Positions 14,201-30,294 are shown, counted from the stretch's first letter. The stretch: 64,000 nt of DNA from Erpobdella octoculata (GCA_963978895.1 OZ022241.1:40871329-40935328), one strand, 5' to 3'. Numbers and translations: made by a program. Notes: generated from the sequence alone by a model not told the origin.

Positions 14201-15062
14201 TCATCTCGAGTCTCATCCACATCTTTCCGAACACGTTCAACGAGAAGCTGTGCGAGCAGATGCTGGTGAGCGCTCGACGATTTTTTGTCGTTTCGTTTAC
14301 GAGAATCGACGGACGTTAATAAATCGACATTCATCATTTTTATTATCGTTATTTTAAAAAAGGTCCATCTGAAGAAGTGGTTCGAGACGTCGGCCCTGCC
14401 CCAGAATCTCAACCAGACGAAGATAACCGGTCAAGTCGTTCCCATGGAGCAGAAGATGTGTTCTGCCATCATCAACATGTTCCACTTGATGGTGACTGCC
14501 ACCCCGAAGTTCATTGACCCCCTCGTTCGACTCACGCTCAAGGGGGAGAAGGATCTCTTCATCGAGGTTCGGGGGGGTGTGTAGGGTTGTGATGGTGGTG
14601 GTGGTGGTGATAACGACCACGTAGCACTTTTGTTATTTGGCGATGGTGTCTCACTGATGGAGGAAGTTTTTGAATATTGATTATCATGTGATAGTCATTT
14701 TAAGAAATATAATTGATATGTTGCTTACTGATAATTAATGTGATAATAATGATGATGGTTATGATGAAATGGGTTATGACGCATGTCAGACGGACGACCT
14801 TTGTCGTAGATCAAATCGTTTGCTTTGAATGGTTACGACTCAGTTGACTCAAAATGACATTTGAGGGTGGTGCAAATCCTACCTTTCAAATTTCAGGCCA
14901 GCAGTCCCTTCAGGGAGCCTTTATTGAAATTCTTGAAGAGATACCCGGAAGCGACCGTCGACCATTTCTTCCACGAGAGCAGACTCCAGGATTCTCATTA
15001 TAATAGATTCTTTCTCGTTAGCATGCGCTTCTAAATATTATCAATTTAATGGTTTATGTTTT

Positions 15063-15113
<51 letters not shown>

Positions 15114-16148
15114 AATTACTACTACTACTACCATTACTAATAGTAATAATAATCGATACTTGTATCTAGTGGCTGGTCGATCAAGAAGAGTCTCAGGCGT
15201 TCAGAGAGATCTTGATGAACAGCATCAGCAGGCTCTTGAATCTGACCATTCAGCAATACAAGGTAGGCAGCTCTGTCTGTGCTAGTAGCTCATGTTCATT
15301 CGTATCAGTTTGTCAATTCATCCACCCGACCACTGACTCGCTCCACAATTCATCAACATAACTCCACAATTCATCAACCCAACTCATCAATTCATCCACC
15401 CAACTCATCAATTCATCCACCCAACTCATCAATTCATCCATCCAACTCCACAATTCATCCACCCAACTCATCAATTCATTCACCCAATTCATCCACCCAA
15501 CTCATCAATTCATCCACCCAACTCATCAATTCACCCACCCAACTCAACAATTCGTCCACCCAACTCATCAATTCATCCACCCAACTCATCAATTCATCCA
15601 CCCAACTCATCAATTCATCAACCCAACTCATCAATTCATCCACCCAACAACTGACTCACTCCTTCATCCACTGCAAAAAAATAAGTTTTTTTCTCTCTAT
15701 CTAGAACACGGAACAACAGTTCTTTGCCATCTGCGTCATAAAGACCCTGGTGGACCACGACGGGGCGTGGCTGATCAAGCAGAGTCCGGTCGTCACCAGC
15801 CTGCTGATCGTTTGGGCGTCCCCGGAGTTCCACGAGAGACATCAGAACATTGTCAGTGTAATTTAATTTAATTTAATTTAATTAATTGATAAACAGTATT
15901 AGGGTATTGTTTTGTTTTCTGTCTTTCAGGGTGCTGACATATAATTTAAATTTAATAATAATAATAATAATAATATCACAATATAATTTAAGCTTAAAAG
16001 TATTTTTAATTTATTGTTGCTTTCTCCTTTTCATTGGCACAAAAGGGTTCCGTTGAGTACTTCATGTGGCAGGAGCCGACCTCTCTGCTTCACATCCTTC
16101 TCAGCTTCTTCAAGTAAATTCAAACAGATATATAAATATATATATTTA

Positions 16149-16196
<48 letters not shown>

Positions 16197-16273
16197 TACG
16201 TAGAATTGCAACAGATACACGCCAAACAAACAAACAGTAAACACAAATACACAGACAGTATAGTTACAGACTT

Positions 16274-16308
<35 letters not shown>

Positions 16309-19300
16309 ACCTGTATCACAAAGACTTATGATGATGATGATGATGATAATGATATCACAGAGACTTATGATGATGAAGATTATGGTGGTGATGATGATCC
16401 CTGTATCGTACGGACTTAAGATGGTTGGGATGGGATACCTGTATAACTAAGACTTTTAACCTTCTATCTCTGTCGATTCTCTGCCAGGCACCACACCAAC
16501 GAGCTTGAGCTTCTTTTCCACATGCTGAGGTGCTTCACGGGCAAGTACGTCCCCCAGTTCACTTTCTTCAAGGAGTTCCTGGAAGAGACCGTAGCAAAGG
16601 TTTGTGTTCCTCGGTTGTTTTCTTTTTGTTACGGCAGATTACCGATGATTTTGACGGTCGATTGTCGCTTGTAACCATTTGTCGGTTTCCTACGTAGGGA
16701 TTGTTTTATAAAAATAAAAAAACTTGTTGAATATCTTAAAAAGTTGGTTTTATAAAAAAAACTTGTTGAATATCTTCGGACAGACTTACTCCACGGAGTG
16801 GAAGAGAAACGCGTTCTTCAAATTTGTCGAGATATTCCACCAGAATGATTGGTCGCACGATGTCAAAACCAAGGTTTGCCATTGGACGAATCATTAATTA
16901 TTAATTGATTTTTTTTTATGACTAAACTTCTATTGGTTTGTCGTATAAATTAATATTTAATGGGCAATAATTTTAGTGATTTGAATGTTTTAATAACCAA
17001 TTAATAGATACTTCAACACGTTCTGATACCTTGTTTCACGAGTTCATTCGACAAGGAGGAAGATGAACAGCTGATCGGGGGACCGCCCACCCCGGACCTG
17101 GAGAGTGACGACAACATCATTAGCATATTCATAAGCAAGGTTTGGGCAAGATGATGATGATGGTCGTACGCAGTGGAGTCTAATGTTTTAAGCTTTAGAT
17201 TCTGATTGGCTACTAATCTGTTTTTTTTCTTCTCGATGTTCTACTCATCGTATGATTGGCCGGTTCGAAAGTGTTTTCAGTTGACCTTGACCTTTACTCT
17301 CTCCAGGTGGTCGACCCGGACAACCCTTTCGGAACGTCGGACGCTCTTCGTATCTTCCTTCTCCAGCTTTCCTGCCTGTTCGTCGAGAGAGCGTCTCGAT
17401 ACATCCACGACGTTGCCAACAAGTCTGCGACATTTTTTTTAATATCTTCAAATTTCTTGTTTATTTATTTAATTAATGCTGCATAATTAATTAATTAATT
17501 AATTAAATAATCCACGATTTTGCCAACAAGTCTGCGATTTTTTTTAGATCTTCAAATTTCTTGTTTATTTATTTAATGCTGCCAATTCATTCAACGATTA
17601 CATTTTTTTAGATCTTCAAATTTCTTGTTTATTTATATATTTAATTAATGCTGCCGATTCATTCACTGATTCATCAATCCATCCCCTCTTATATTCATTC
17701 CCCAATCCAGACGTCAAGGCAACAAGCTACGACGTCTGATGACCTTCGCCTGGCCGTGTCTGCTGACGAAGACCTGTGTCGACCCGGCCACCAAGTACCA
17801 CGGGCACCTGCTCCTGTCGCACATCATCGCAAAGTTTGCAATTCATAAGAGGATTGTTCTCCAGGTGTGTCTTTCTGTCTGTTTGTATGTTTGTTTGTTT
17901 GTTTGTATGTATGTATGTTTGTTTGTATGTTTGTTTGTATGTATGTTTGTTTGTTTGTTTGTTTGGACGTGTCATGCCAGCTCCACCACAGGTAAATACA
18001 ACTACACTTGTGGTCATATTTGAATTTCCGTATGTTTATAATTCTAGTATTTATTTTCATAGTTTTCAGTTGTTTCATTTATTAAATTATTTATTTAATA
18101 ACAAAAAATCACAAGAATCCGCGTTTATTATCTTCTTTTTAATGTCGTCGAAAAGGTTTTCCACAGTCTCCTGAAAGCGCACGCCGTCGAAGCCAGAGTC
18201 GTGGTCAGGCAAGCCCTTGAAGTTCTTACTCCTGCCATGCCTGGTAGGATGGAGGATGAGAACGTATGTTTGCTTGTTTTACTTACTGTCTTTCATCGTC
18301 TTCTTGTTTGTTTTATTGAGTTCCGCTATTTTTTTTTATTATGTTCTTCTATATTTCTTTGTGTTCTTCTATGTTTCATTGTGTTCTTCTATATCTCTTT
18401 GTGTTCTTCTATGTTTCATTGTGTTCTATTCATTTTTTTTATTATGTTCTTCTATGTTTCATTGTGTTTTTCTGTGTTTCATTGTGTTCTTCTGTGTTTC
18501 ATTGTGTTCTTGTTTGGTTTCGTTACGCTTAATCGGGTCGTCTTGAAAGGTTCGTTTGTTTGTTCATTCGTTCGTTCGTTCTGACAGAACATGTTGACGC
18601 ACTGGACGAAGAAGATCATCGTGGAAGAGGGACACACCATCGCACAACTGGTCCACGTGTTGTAAGTTGGATGGACCTTTAACATGTTATTGTGATGACT
18701 GTGGTGGTAGTGGTGGTGGTGATTATGATGTTCATGATGTCAGAGAGAGTTTTGATAATGATTTTCATATATGGTGTTGAAATTATTTTATAACAGATAA
18801 TTGTTATTGTTATAATTAAAATTATTATAAGTAATTAAAGGAGGCACAAATCTATCGATTTATCAACAATTAGAAAGATATATTGGATGTTTTAAAGATA
18901 CAAAAAAAGAATAATGATTGTGACTTGAATTTCCGATACTTTTTTTCACATAAATATTTAATAACGACGGTATAATAAAATAACGAAAATGATAATTATT
19001 ATTAATAAATTATTCACTAATGCTCTAAACAACGACAGGCAATTGATATTCCGACATCACAAAGTGTACTACCCCGTCCGCCACCATCTCGTCCAGAATC
19101 TCTCCAGTAGCATCCAACGTCTTGGTCTCACCCCCACTGTAAATCTCAATTTTTTTTGTTTAGTTGTTTATTGGTAAATAAAATGAAAGCTATAAGGATT
19201 AGGTTAACGTATCATTTTGCTTATCACGTAAATATGTCGCGGCTTTACAACGTAATCCTCGTAATGTAAAGTTACATGCACGTGTGTCTCAGTCGAATCC

Positions 19301-22300
19301 GATATGTTTCCATGCGCTCGTTCATCGCGTGTCTAGGATTCGATTTACCGGTCGCGCGACATTCAACGCTACGATTTGTAACATGATTCGTTATTACAGG
19401 CCACGGCTGAGCACCGGAGACTCGCGGTCGATCTGGCCGAAGTCATAATCATCTGGGAGATTCAAAGGATCAAGGAAGATGCAGAAGAGGGTCAGTCGTC
19501 ATCGGTGAGTTTTCGTCTGTGAAATTGCCGGCGTCGATTTCTAAGTCCCCCTCCCATAAAAAATGTTGCAGTATATGTTGAATTTTACTAAAAAATGTTT
19601 TAGTATATGTTGAATTTTACTAAAAAATGTTGTAGTATATGTTGAATTTTACTAAAAAATGTTGTAGTATATGTTGAATTTTACTAAAAAATGTTGTAGT
19701 ATATGTTGAATTTTACTAAAAAATGTTGTAGTATATGTTGAATTTCACTAAAAAATGTTGTAGTATATGTTGAATTTTACTAAAAAATTTTGTAGTATAT
19801 GTTGAATTTTACTAAAAAATGTTGCAGTATATGTTGAATTTTACTAAAAAAATGTTGTAGTATATGTTGAATTTTACTAAATACATCAAGTTTTTTGTGT
19901 CCTCGCACGTACGTCATTGGACGACTTCATAACTTTGTCACCTTTGTTTTCGATTGCAGTCCTCGAAAGAGATAAACAAGCCCATCGACAAAGCTCACTG
20001 CGACACGGTCGTCAACTTTCTTCTCAGGATCGCCTGCCAGGTATGAATCCGGTTCCGGTTGATTTGTTTCCTCGCTGGTGAACGGTAGCTGCATACTTTA
20101 TTCCGGGTAGTCGTGCAACGAAGTTAGGTTATTGACAGAATCGAACGTCTTATAAAATTAAGATTCTATTGGCTCGCAACCTCGATATTCGTGCACTTAT
20201 TTCGAACCCGCCGTTAAAGCAACATCGATTTTTAACCAAATTTTAAACCACACCCCCCTCCGATCGCAGGCCAGCGAGGCTGCTGGATCACCGGGGGAAC
20301 AGCTCTCCCGCCGATGCATAGCCCTGCTGAAAAAGGCTCTCAGTCCGGAAGTGTGGCCGAACGCGGAGGTCAAGGTCGCCTGGTTCGACAAGATTCTGAA
20401 TTCCGTCGAGGGTCAGCAGCCGAACATCTACAACATTTGCACTGCTCTTGAACTTTTAACCTTTCTTCTCGGATTTTTGGTGAGCCTTTACCGTGTTTCA
20501 TTGTTATTCTGATATCTGTATTTATACTAGAGTTGCTCTTTCTTTCTCTGTTTCTTTCTTCTCTTTTTCTTGTCAATTAATTATTTTATTTTTTTAAATA
20601 ATTATTTTACTTTTAATTAATTGTTTTATTTTTTAAGTAATTATTTTACTTTGTAAATGTTTGCTTTATTTTATAAATAATTATTTTTAATTTATTATTT
20701 CATTTTTAAATAATTATTTCATTTCAAATAATTATTTTAATTAATTACTTTATTTTTATTTAATTTTTCAAATTATTTTCAGTTCCTATTATTATTTATT
20801 ATCGTAAATGTATTATTATCGAAAACATTACTACCTCGCAGAAAAAAGAAACGATCCTATCGAACTTCAAAGCTCTACAACGGGGCGTAGCCGGGTGCAT
20901 GGGCTGCCCCAACCTCAAGGTCATCAGAGCCGTGCACCAGCTGCTGTCGAAGCTCATGGGAATCTTCCCGACTGAGCCCGCTGCTTCGACGGTGGCGTCC
21001 AAGTACGAGGAACTGGAGTGCCTGTACGCCTGCGTCAGCAAGCAGGTCTACGAGGGATTGGCCAACTATGAAAAGTTTGTTTCGTTGTTGTTGTTCTAGT
21101 AGTAGAAGTTGTTGATGTGGTTGTTGTAGAAGCTGTTGTCGTGGCTCTTGCAGAAGTTGTTGTCGTGGTTCTAGTCGAAGTTGTTGTGGTTCTAGTTGAA
21201 GTTGTTGTTGTGGTTCTAGTAGAAACTGTTGTTGCTCTGGTAGAAGTTGTTGTGATTCTAGTAGAAGTGGTACTTGTGGTTCGCTGGTTTTTATGGGGTC
21301 ATCGGACGGTCGGATCCGATTTTCGGAAAGTACAGTTTTGACCCCAGTTACGGTCAGGTAATATTATTTATCGATAACTCGCATGACCGGCGAAGGTAAT
21401 TAATTAAACCGCCCGTCTCACCTGAACCGACAGAGCTCCGCAACAGCAGCTGTTCAGCACGCTGATGATTCTCAAGGCAGCCTGCCAGTCCAACCCGAGC
21501 TACATCGACCGTCTCATAACCTCCTTCATGAAGGTCTTGCAGAAGATGGTCAAGGATCACTTAACTAACAGTACACCGGTGAGGATGGTTTTGTTTTGTG
21601 ACCGACTGATTGGTGCATATTTCAAACTTTTTTTTTTATTATTATTCGTTTATTAAAGAAAAATATACGGACTGTAAATCCAATAAAATACTAAATTAAA
21701 TTAAATTTTTCTTAAATTAAAATTTTTTTTGTATCAATTAATCGTAAGTTTGGTATTTTCAGTTTTGTTTGTTTTTTTACCGATCGAGTCGTGATACGTT
21801 TTTTCTTTTCTTTACGACCGGTCTAACGACTGCTAATTAATAAGAGCAATTTCCTTCCGCCGACAGAGTGCAGGCGGTGCAGCCGCCCCTGCTGCCGCGA
21901 CGTCCGAAGCCGGCGGGACGGCCACCGAGCTCCTGATCCACAGCCTGGACCTGGTGAAGAACCGGGTCGGGGTCATGAGTCCGGAAATGAGGAAAATCTA
22001 TATTATAAGCGTCCTGACGAGTCTGATCGATAAGACGACCGATACGAAGATCATCAAGGCCATCATCAAGATGATAGAAGAGTGGGTGAAAAACAAGGTT
22101 GGTGGTGGTGATGATGTGACAATGTTGTTGATGATGATGATGATGATTTGGTAGGGGTGTGACAGGTGGTTGTGATGATGATGATGATGATAATTTGGTG
22201 AAGGTGTGACAGGTGATTGTGATGTTGGTGATGATGATTTTGGTAGAGTTGTTAAAGGCGATTATGACGATGATGATGATTTGGTAGATGTGTGTCAGGT

Positions 22301-25228
22301 AATCTGTGATGATTTAGAAGGAGTGTTATAGTCAGATGATCATGTTTGTGACGATTTGGTAATGATGTGACAGTCAGGTGATTATGTCTGTGTACGATTG
22401 TGTATGATTACGATGATTACGAACAAAAAACTGCGGTTTATAATTCAAAGCTAAAATTGTTCAATCGAACAGTCTCAGATAGCCATCAATCAGTCACCGA
22501 ATGTGAAAGAGAAAGTCTACCTGTTGAATCGATTGCAGCCGAACCTGGAAAAGAGATTCCCGGACGATCTCGAATTGAATGCTCAGTTTCTTGAACTCAT
22601 CAACTTCATATATTGGTACTATTTTCAACGTTGATTTTTTGTTAAGCCGTAATTAGAATTTACCGCTGTCTTAACCCATTTAGTGGTCACTACCATACGA
22701 AAAGACTAAAAACGACATTGCGTTTTCGCAACTATAACCGTTAATAGGTTAAACGTCATTACCATTTTCTTCATCATTTTCTTCGTCCTCCCCCCCATTT
22801 GAATCATTTCTCGCATCCTTGCAGTGACGAATCGCTGAAGTCCTCCGACTACATCTCGAAACTGGAGACCCCGTTCCTGGCCGGGCTGAGGAGCAGCCAG
22901 CCCCACATCAGGCAGTGGTTCGCCGATGTGTTCGATGCCAACATCGAGAAACTGGCTTGGCAGAGAATCTTCTACATCATCTCCTCTCAGAACTGGGAGC
23001 CCATGTCTGCCCACTACTGGATCAAACAGTGCATAGAGGTTGGTTTGATGGGGGATGATGGATTATAAAAGAAAGAGGGGCATTTTATGTTATTATTATA
23101 ATGTAGTTATATTTATAATATTAGTTTATTAATTATAATATGCCAATTATATAAAAATATTTCATTCAAATTATTATTATTATCTTTATAATACATATTT
23201 TTATTTTATATTATTTTATCCTGACGTTATTATTGCTAGTGTATGAGCAATCGGGTCGTAAATCTTCTCTATGTTTTGTCCACGTCTCTTTCAGCTGATC
23301 CTAAACTCTGTGAACATGGAGTCGCGGGCTTTCCTCATGAATAATCATCAGCTCCTCCCCCCTCTGCTGACCACTGCTGACTTGAATTCGAGCCAGGAGA
23401 GCGAAAAAGCCGAAGGACAGCAGGCCGTGCCGAAAGCCGCCGACGAGGCGGAGCCGATGGAGTGGGAGGTTGGTGGTCGATGAACTGAGAGGTTTGATGG
23501 AAGAATTAAGTGACGGGGGGAGTGTGTGAAAATGGGGGCATAATGACTTGAAGTGTGAAAATGGAGGGTTTGTGACTAAAACTGGGGGGAAGTGAGTGAG
23601 CGAAAATGGGGGTTAGTACCTAAAAGTGTGGGGGAGTGAGTGGTGAGAATGGGGGTTAGTGACTTGAAGTGTGGGGGAGCGAGTGGTGAGAATGGGGGGT
23701 TAGTGACTTCAAGTGTGGGGTGTGAGTGAGTGAAAAGGGGTATTAGTGCCTAAAAGTGTGGGAAGTGAGTGAATGTGTGTTCATATGAATGAGAGAAAGC
23801 AAAGAGGTTGAGTGAAAGAAAGTTTGCAGTGTGAGTAGTGAGTCATTTATGTAGTTGAGATGATCACGATTTGTGAGCTCACCCGATTTTCCTGTCCAGG
23901 ACAACGAGGAGCCCCCGCAGGTGACGCCCGGTGAAGAATCGATCATGGCACAGGTGGAGGCCATGCTGGGATCGACCTGCACAGGTAGTACACCTGACGA
24001 AATGAGACGAAACATGCTCGTGCGCATAGCCGGTCGTCAGGTCAGGTACCTTCAGGAGTGCTGTCAAGTAAAGGTGAGAAATTGAAAGATAGATATTCCT
24101 AGATTATCATAGTTAATTAATTTACGCAGGCTGTGTTTTTCTGTTTTAATAATATTATGTTAATGTAATTTATCATAATTAATTAGTTTATGCAGGCTGT
24201 GATTTTGTATTTCAATAATATTATGTTAATATAATTTTTATAATAATATAATAATAGTAATTGGTTTTAAAGTTTTATCGAAATTCAGTTTATACGTTTT
24301 AAATGCTCCTCGTTTCGTTCCGTTCAGATCGGCCCGTTCATCAGGGCTCTCATCCAGCTGTGTCACGACTCCACGTCCCTGGCGCACGATACCTGGCTGC
24401 TCGTATTTCCGAGGGTCTGGAAGATCATTCCCTCCATCTCTCAGAGGGTGAGTCGGCCGTGCGAAGGCAGAGACGAAAAGCTGGAATGACGTAGATGAGA
24501 CGAGATGAACTTGATAATATTGCAATATAGATTCATGGAAAGTTAATATAAGGGAAATTGTGGAAATTTATATTGTTATTATTATTATTATTATTATTTT
24601 ATTAGCACTTAACAAAACATAAGTCTTGCACTAAGGCGAGTCATAAGCCTTAAAGTCAGTTTAAAAATGCAGAGGATTTGATCGAGGAGCTAGGTTTTGC
24701 GTCGAGTGAGTGAAAACGAGTGATTGAGTGAAGAACGAATGTGTGAGTGAAAATGAGTGAAGAGCGAGTGTGTGAGTGATTAAGTGAAGTGCGAGTGATT
24801 AGACGAAAGAAATTGAAAATCCGGCGATACCGGTCACCAGAGTTCTTTTTCGAAATTTTTATTTTTCATTTCCCGCCAGTTACTTCCGAAGGAGATCGTG
24901 AAGTTCATGTCCTCGGGCAACCACATGCCCCAGAGGGATTCTCAGCCGAGCTCTCTCAAGACCTTCCTCGAGGCCGTTTTGTTGTGCTCTCCGACCATTT
25001 ACGTCAGGTGATTTGGGGACGGGGTTGGGGGGCGTGGCTTATCATTGCTTTTTCTTGTCATTTAAGGAACTGAACTTTTTATTCAGAGCACCAGATGTAG
25101 TTATGTTAGTACTCTGAAGAATTAAAGCAGGAAGCTGCTGCTATAATGATATACATATATAGATTGATGGATGGATAGATAGATAGATAGATAGATAGAT
25201 ACATAGATAGATAGATAGATAGATGGAT

Positions 25229-25316
<88 letters not shown>

Positions 25317-25582
25317 TATTTATCGACTGCTTCACCTGTAATTGTCGTAGACCTGTATTACTGAAATACCTGGCCAAAAGCCACAACGTGTGGCACCGGA
25401 GCCTGATGACGATGGAGGAGGAGGCATTCTCCATCGGGGTTTTCGACAAGCAGCTGTACAAGCAGAACAGAGACCACGCCCTGGAGACGGAGGTCGTCTC
25501 TAATAACCTGGTCTGTCTGTTTGTTTGTTTGTTTGTTTATTTGTTTGTTTACTTACTTACTTACTTATTTATTTATTTATTT

Positions 25583-25633
<51 letters not shown>

Positions 25634-28395
25634 TTCATTTATTCATTTGTTTTTTTATTTACTTATTTATTTTTAATTATTTATTTATTTATTTATTTGT
25701 TCATTAATACTCTGCCGGCTGACTCATCGATCGATTGGTAATTAATTATTCATTCCAGGAGCTGCTGGAGAGTTTAGCCCAGGCCTACAAGTCCATCAAG
25801 GAGGAGGACATGTTTGTGGCCGTGTGGATCAAGAGGGCACGCAAGCCCGCCACCCTCAGTGCCCTGGCCTTCGAGCAGCAGGGGATGTTCGGGCACGCCA
25901 GAGATGAATATTTGGAGGTTAGTTAGTTGTTGCTCGTTCGGTGCTTTGTTTGTTTTGTTGTATTAGTTGTTTCTTTGTAAGCTCTGTACAGCTGCAATGA
26001 GGTGGTTGTGATGATGGTGATGATGATGATGATGACAGTAATGATAATGATGACAACAATGATGATGGTGGTGGTTATGATGATACAATGGTGGTTGTGA
26101 TGATGATGATGATGATGGTTATGATGATGATGACCAAAATGATGTTTGTGATGATGATGATGATGACGATGATGATGGTGGTTATGATGATGCTGAAAAT
26201 GATGGTTGTGATGATGATGACGACAATGACAGTGTTAAATAAAGATTGTGAAAATTTCTTCTTTCCAGTCCCTGTGTGCTGCCAGGGATCTGATGAACAC
26301 GGTCACCGTTCAAACAATCGAAGTCTCCGAATTGCAACTCCAGAGCGATCATGTAATCAGGTACGTCGGTTCTTACGGTTTCAGGTCGTCTCCACGGTCT
26401 TTCTTTTCTTCCCTATTATCCCCGTGAAGGGGGCTGTGGGGCCTGTAATGTTTCTTCTTTTGCTCGTACTTTTATTTTGATGTCAAAATCTACCAATTTG
26501 AAGCTATTCATCTTTTAAATAGGAACACATAATTGGCTCAATTTATTAACCCATTTATTAAATAATTTCTCATCGATTGATTCTATTCGCTTCATCAATC
26601 GCTTGAACGACCTGTTAACGAATCGATTGATTGATATCGTCACCTATTTCCGACCAGGTGCATGAAAGAGTTGAACGAATGGGAGGCTCTAGAGCTGTTC
26701 GCCCAAGAATCTGGAGTTGGCATCAACCTCGACTTGATCCTCCAGTGTTCCTGGAGGTCGACAAACTGGCCGCTTGCCAAGAATGCCCTCACTGCTGTTT
26801 GTATATATTTATAAATATATCTATTAAGTTTTTTTATTGCTACAGCTGCTGCTTCTGCTTGGAACAGCTGGCAACAACAGCTTGTAATTAGTTATTTAGC
26901 TGTTTATATATATTTTTTTTATTGCTACAGCCTACAGCTGCTTCTGCTTGGAACAGCTGGTGTTATTTAGTTCATATATATATGCATATATACATATATA
27001 TATATTTTATTGCTATAGCTGCTGCTTCTACTAGAAACAGCTGGCAACAGCAGCTTGTTATTTAGCTGTTCTTTGCTATACACGATCGTTCCTACTCTTG
27101 AGGTTTTTTTTTATAAAATTTTCATAAACGTCGTTTGATTCCGTCGTCGTCCGCAGATGGAACTGGACTGTCCCAGGGAGGAACTGTGGAAGATGAACAT
27201 GTACCGAGGCTACCTGGCCATCTGCCACTACGACGACCAGCCCCTCTCCTCCGTACGCATCTCTTTTCTTCTTTTTTTCTATCATTTTTCGATTGCAAGT
27301 AGCGCTAAATTACGTTAAGGATTTGTCAAGAGTCTGTATTTTACGTATTAAACGCTTTTCGATGTTTCGACGTAAATATATTTGAAAACAACATCTCTCT
27401 GTCTAATTTGTACTCGTTGATAAAAACTGATTCGTTGTTTGATCTGACTGCGGTTGTTGTTTATCGGGGGGGTCACAGGTCGAGAAACTGGTCGAGATGG
27501 CAACGAACCTGGCCGTGAGGGAGTGGAGACGTCTGCCGCACATCGTGTCTCACGCCCACATCGAACTCTTGCAGGTCAGTGACCTTTATTTATTTATTTA
27601 TATGTGCATATGGTCTTTTTTTTATCTATTTTTAGGATGGTGATAATATACCGGCATCTGGTGTGATAATAAATAATATAAAGAATCGTAAAAGATGAAT
27701 TTGTAGCAATTTTGTTATTTCCTTTTTTTTCTACCTTTTTCTTCCTTTTTCTCACTAACTCCATCTTTCACTTATTCTTTCTTCTTTTGATTGATTGATT
27801 GATTCTCTCTCTCTCTCTCTCTATTTCTCTCTCTCTTTTTGTTCTCTTTCACTCTCTCATTCCATCCACCATGACACGCTCTCTCTTTCTCCGACCAGGC
27901 ATCGCAGCAGATAATCGAGCTGCAAGAAGCAGCTTCGCTCAACAACAGCATCCAGCCCTCGGTTCTGGGAAGGGAGCAGAGCAACCACGACATCAAGGCC
28001 ATCATCAAGACCTGGAGGTATCATCATCACCATCATCATCACCATCATCATCATCATTAACATCATCATCATCATCATTATGGCCATCATCATCAACATC
28101 ATCATCATCATTATGTCTACCATATTGGAAATAACCATCATTCTGTTATTCATCATAATTAACCAGTCTGACGAACTTTGTCATCTTTACTACAACCACC
28201 GCCATTTTTTATTTCCGTCACCAGGAACAGGATGCCGGCGATAATGGACGACCTGTGTCACTGGAGTGACATCTTCATGTGGAGGCAGATCCACTTCCAC
28301 TCCATCACAAGTGCATCCGGTGACCTGCCGAACGAGACGGTTGGTGATTGTGATGAGGATGATGATGATGCTCGTTAAGATGATTATTATTAGGC

Positions 28396-28429
<34 letters not shown>

Positions 28430-30251
28430 TGTTGATGATGAGGATGATGATGATAAGAACAATGATGATGATAGTAATAAAAACTATGGTTATAGTGATG
28501 ATTATGATGATCATCATCATCATGATGATCAAAACAATGGTGATAGTAATGATTATGATGATGATCAAAATGATGATGATAGTGATGGTGATGATGATGA
28601 CCAAACATCTTATCTTCTTGCAGGCCCAGCAGAACGCCACCATGCTGGGCATCCACCACACGGCCGTGGGACTGGTTGAGTTCGGGAAGGTCGCCCGGAA
28701 GCACGGACTGACGGACGTCTGCATCAATACACTGGACAAGTACGTAGCTACTCACTTTTGTTGCTTTTTCTATTGGATATTATTAGTTACTGTAAAGTTT
28801 GATTGGTCGCTTTTTAATTACTGTTCAACCAGTAGTAACCCATCAATAAACATTTTAAAACATTACCATTGATTGATTGGTTGGTTGACAGACTTATTTC
28901 TTTAATAGTTGATTGAACAGATTACAGTATGATAGATTACTCTAATGGTTGATTGGTTGATTGCTCTAATGATTGATTGTTTACTTTAATGGTTGATTAA
29001 TTGATCACTCTAATAGTTGACCAACTTTTCCCACCGTCAGGATTCATTCAATCCCGAGCGTTCCCGCCGTCGACTGCTTCCAAAAGGTCAAGCAACAGGT
29101 CAAGTGCTACCTTCAGCTGGCCTCGACCAACGGCATGTCAGAGCTTCAACAGGTTCGTACGACGGATGATGATTGATTTGAGTTTGTTTCTGTATGTTTC
29201 ATTATGCGTGTGTGTGTGTGTGTGCGTATGTGTGCTTATGTTTGTCCTTGTATTTATATTTATGTTTTTATGTATGTTTCTGTGTGTGTGTGTGTATATG
29301 AGTCTGTGCTTATGTCTCAGCACAGTCTTTTGCTTAGTATCTGTTTTTGTATTCGTATCTATGCGTCTTTGTAAGTTTTCAAGTTACGGTCTGGTATATC
29401 AAATTTTAAGTTTACGTGGATGCGCCTGTTACATTCTCATCAACTAAACTTTCTCCGCCATCACCACCGCCGACACTAGCCACATTAACTAAACTTTTTC
29501 CACCATCATTACCAACACCACAACCACCAACACCACATCCACCACCAACACCACATCCACCACCAACACCACATCCACCACCAACACCACATCCACCACA
29601 ACTGCTACCAACATTCGTTATGTTAACTAAACTTTCTTCTCCACCACCATCACCAACTCCAGGGAGTGGACATCCTGGATAGCATGTCCGTACGTTACTT
29701 CAACAAGGAGATGATCTCGGAATTCTACGCGTACAGGGCTGCGTACATGTCCTTCGCTGGCAAGTAAGTCTCGTCGGCGGTGCTGCTCATTTCCGTTTTG
29801 TCTCCTTTTTAGAGAAATGAAGTTTAATTAATTATTTGATTATTCACATTTAATCTACGTTAATACTTTCTGATGTTTATATATATATATATATGTATGT
29901 TATAACTTCGCATAGTGCTGTTAGGTGCGCTGCAATCACAAAACGATATATAATGATACTTTTTTTAAGGGCTATATCTAATGTATATAATAATAATAAT
30001 GTTTATTATTATTATTATTATTATATTATTATTATTAAATTATTATTTTATTATTATAATTGTATTATTATTAACGACCTTGAAAAATCTGTTTCTGACG
30101 AAGGTCGGCCGAAGCATACCAGCTGTTCTCGGCAGCCGCTCAGCTGAGCGACACGACTGTCAAGACTTGGGCTCTGTGGGGGGAGTACTTGGAAGGTCTC
30201 TTCCTTTCCGACACGTAAGTGGAGGGAGGAACTGGTTTTTGAGTTTATAAC

Positions 30252-30294
<43 letters not shown>

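Noticed and set aside
18201..18584. Membrane-like Phe/Val/Cys-rich frame
   Set aside because: Produced by a T-rich 20-bp repeat in a TRRAP intron.
24560..24700. Possible reverse-oriented retroposon (TTA tract, GCACTTAACAAAACATAAG)
   Set aside because: Only a weak resemblance to LINE tails and no second copy in the window.
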